NCBI GenBank assembly: GCA_036346205.1
Contig: JARFJB010001167.1
Span: forward strand, 1,645,001-1,709,000
Direction of reading: 5' to 3'
Source: Vesta saturnalis
Taxonomy: Eukaryota > Arthropoda > Insecta > Coleoptera > Lampyridae
Length of the DNA: 64,000 nt
Part shown: positions 62,207-64,000 of the stretch, piece by piece
Position numbering within the stretch: position 1 is the stretch's first letter
Layout: every line of letters starts with the position of its first letter
Notes under the pieces: model-generated
Told to the model about the DNA's origin: nothing
Database searches by the model: none
What the model saw: only the letters and a program-made list of their open reading frames with translations
Program-made: the position numbers and the translations under genes

Positions 62207-63050
62207 AAAACTTTATTTGTTTAACGTTACATGTAGTTATTTTTGTTTGTAAGTTATCTAATTAAATTAATACAAAATACCTAGTTAACATTTTTAATGA
62301 TATCCACAATTAATAATCCTTTCAGGCTATTGGTTACTTTTCAGAATTAATAACTTATGAAAAAATAACAAAATATCACCTTAAATAATGGAAATCATGG
62401 ACTACCCTTTACTAATGTTGAAATAATTAAGTGTTCTTATGTTTTAACTAAGGTAATGAAATATCTCAAAAGTGGTTGGATTTAGGTATAGGAAATAGTG
62501 ATACCAAACGAATTGGATTAAAAAAATACAGCGGAAAATGTAATAAAATACAGGGCGTTCTATTTAAAGTAAGCAACTTATAAATGATTTAAATTGTATA
62601 TGTTGGCGGCTAAGTTTAAAACACCCTGTACGAAATATCAATGAGATGGATATATGGAGTTAACGGGCAAGCGCTTGTTGTTTATTGGTTACAATTTCAC
62701 GTCACTAGCTTCGTTATTAATGGAGATATCGTTATTCAATGTGGACTAGGATTTTTTCAAAATTTAAAAAAAAATCGAAATATCTCGAAAATACTTCATT
62801 TTTGGTATAGGACATTGTGCACAAATTTTATCTAGAATTTCATGTAGAATTCGAAAATGAAATAAAAAATATTAGGTTCCATTTAAAATAACAAAGTTGA
62901 CGTCTACTTCCGGTATAACCGGAAGTGCCACATCCAGGACAATACTATATTTGAACTCAGCGTTATCCAAAACCTACAGATTCGTAATTTCAGATTTTTA
63001 ACATAACTGTATCCGCCATTACTTTTGATCAAAACTCTTTGCGCCACACC

Positions 63051-63053
<3 letters not shown>

Positions 63054-63094
<41 letters not shown>
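63054..63094. repeat. (TA)n microsatellite
   Basis: A TA tract following element F; with 59984-60043 it brackets the insertion. Confidence 0.95.
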
Positions 63095-63097
<3 letters not shown>

Positions 63098-63288
63098 AAT
63101 TTTAAAGAGCTGAAAAGAAACCTTTGTATCAATTATAATTTATAATAAATCTGCATATGGGTCTAGTTGTGTTATAAAGCATTGTTTACTTAACGAGTAT
63201 AACCTCAAAAAAACTTATACAAAATCGTAGTTTTTTTAAAATGAGATTTAAGAAAAAATATGTCATTTCAGGGGTGAATTCGAACAAG

Positions 63289-64000
63289 ATGCTCAGGGTA
63301 TACAGAAAGAAAATAGGCCTGGCGCGGTATAAAAAGTATGACGAGAATAATTTAGAAAGAAGCGGTTAAATAAAAAAAGTTTACTTTACGAGGGGCAGCC
63401 GAAACATACAATATTCCGGTTTCAACATTGTGCAATAAAGTAAAGGGAAAACACATGTTGCCTGCGGGAGGTCAAACAGTACTATCGTCAGAAGAAGAAA
63501 CCATGTTGGTGGAGGGTATTAAAATGGCCTCAGATTGAGGATTTCCGTTTACACGACTTGATGTCAGACTATTAGTTAAGCAATACCTTGATCGAAAAGG
63601 GACAAAAATTCTGCGATTTAAAGATATATAAAACGCTGTAGAGTTAATTTGTCGCCTGAAACTATTAATCAGTATTTTGATAATTTAAACATCAGTTTAA
63701 AAGATATTGTTGCCTCAAACACTGTCAACTATGACAGTTGTTTGCAAGAGAGGTGTCAAACGGGGCGATCGGATCATAGATTCCAGTAAATCAAGCACAT
63801 CCGTAATGATAACTGCCAGTGGGTCCGGACAATTATTAAAACCATATATTGTGTATAAGGCGGTTCATTTATATCCAACTTGGGTGGAAAATGGACCCGA
63901 AGGCACGGTATATAATGGGTCGAAAAGTGGCTGGTTCGACGGCGAGATATTTGAGAACTGGTTTCAAAAAGTTGCTATGCCTTATTTCAAAAAATGTGAT
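63289..64000 (+). pseudogene. Pogo-type transposase, truncated by window end
   Basis: Starts MLRVYRKKIGLARYKKYDEN at 63289. A psq-type HTH (AAETYNIPVSTLCNKVKGKH), a CENP-B-type HTH (TVLSSEEETMLVEGIKMASD, then a stop where Trp is expected), then VNLSPETINQYFDNLNISLK, NTVNYD with the first Asp of the DDE_1 domain, and KRGVKRGDRIIDSSKSSTSV, YIVYKAVHLYPTWVENGPEG, SGWFDGEIFENWF. A deletion removes the residues after NYD. Frameshifts near 63355, 63635 and 63735. The second and third catalytic residues lie beyond 64000. Confidence 0.85.

Larger units (their letters stand above)
60044..63053 (-). mobile_element. DD41D transposon F with half-palindromic structure
   Basis: Left end CAGGGTGGTGCATTAGTG, right end GCGCCACACCCTG, both against (TA)n. 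The two outermost 0.1-0.65 kb differ from each other, but 60700-61540 and 62100-62940 are inverse copies of about 0.84 kb that include the C-terminal coding part of the transposase. ETS-like inverted sites lie at 60714 and 62906. Confidence 0.82.

Overview
The window looks like a transposon-rich, AT-rich insect nuclear genome. A beetle is a plausible host, because dense DUF4817/DDE elements with CAGGGTG-type ends and many Penelope-like elements are common there, but no marker in the window fixes the order. There is no bacterial-style gene organisation. The only host protein gene I can support is a class B scavenger receptor (CD36 family) on the minus strand. Seven exons join in consistent phase from 53490 down to a stop at 36054. 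A further upstream exon is possible at about 53844-53939, and the N-terminal transmembrane exon was not found. The last intron (36261-51690, about 15.4 kb) holds Penelope copies, a jockey-type fragment, several IS630-Tc1-mariner elements and four tRNA-like cassettes.

Almost everything else is mobile DNA. The dominant class is a set of IS630-Tc1-mariner relatives. Their transposases have, where preserved, an N-terminal DUF4817-type helix-turn-helix and a DDE domain in which the last two catalytic Asp are 41 residues apart (DD41D by my count). They have long terminal inverted repeats (about 0.3-0.9 kb), ends that read CAGGGTG or CACxGTG, and TA target duplications. Many sit directly against (TA)n tracts. 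Elements with two supported ends lie at 1211-3529, 5679-7357, 7644-10509, 25654-28522 (second copy of the previous one), 29270-32042, 41309-43703, 44061-45814, about 57047-58152 and 60044-63053. Partial or uncertain ones lie at about 5120-5542, 10516-10800, 13470-14440, 18441-18680, 25314-25439, 47922-50428 and 54146-55080.

Other elements: an endonuclease-RT LINE (about 21870-25045); jockey-type LINE fragments (39743-40490, 56335-56660, 58480-59190); Penelope-like elements (10890-12420 scrambled, 38700-40960 minus, 41078-43710 plus, 56660-57035 minus); a pogo-type element (59789 to the window end) carrying one DD41D element inside it; a tRNA-derived SINE (58245-58480); and a two-copy non-coding repeat (14441-16175 and 32806-34770). 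Layout: 0-4.7 kb is a very large palindrome around a transposon; 4.7-12.4 kb is nested DD41D and Penelope material; 16.2-17.8 kb is a compound microsatellite; 17.8-21.8 kb is mostly unassigned; 21.9-32 kb is LINE plus two DD41D elements; 36-53.9 kb is the receptor gene; 54-64 kb is again nested elements. Every transposase and RT reading frame I could follow carries frameshifts, stops or deletions.
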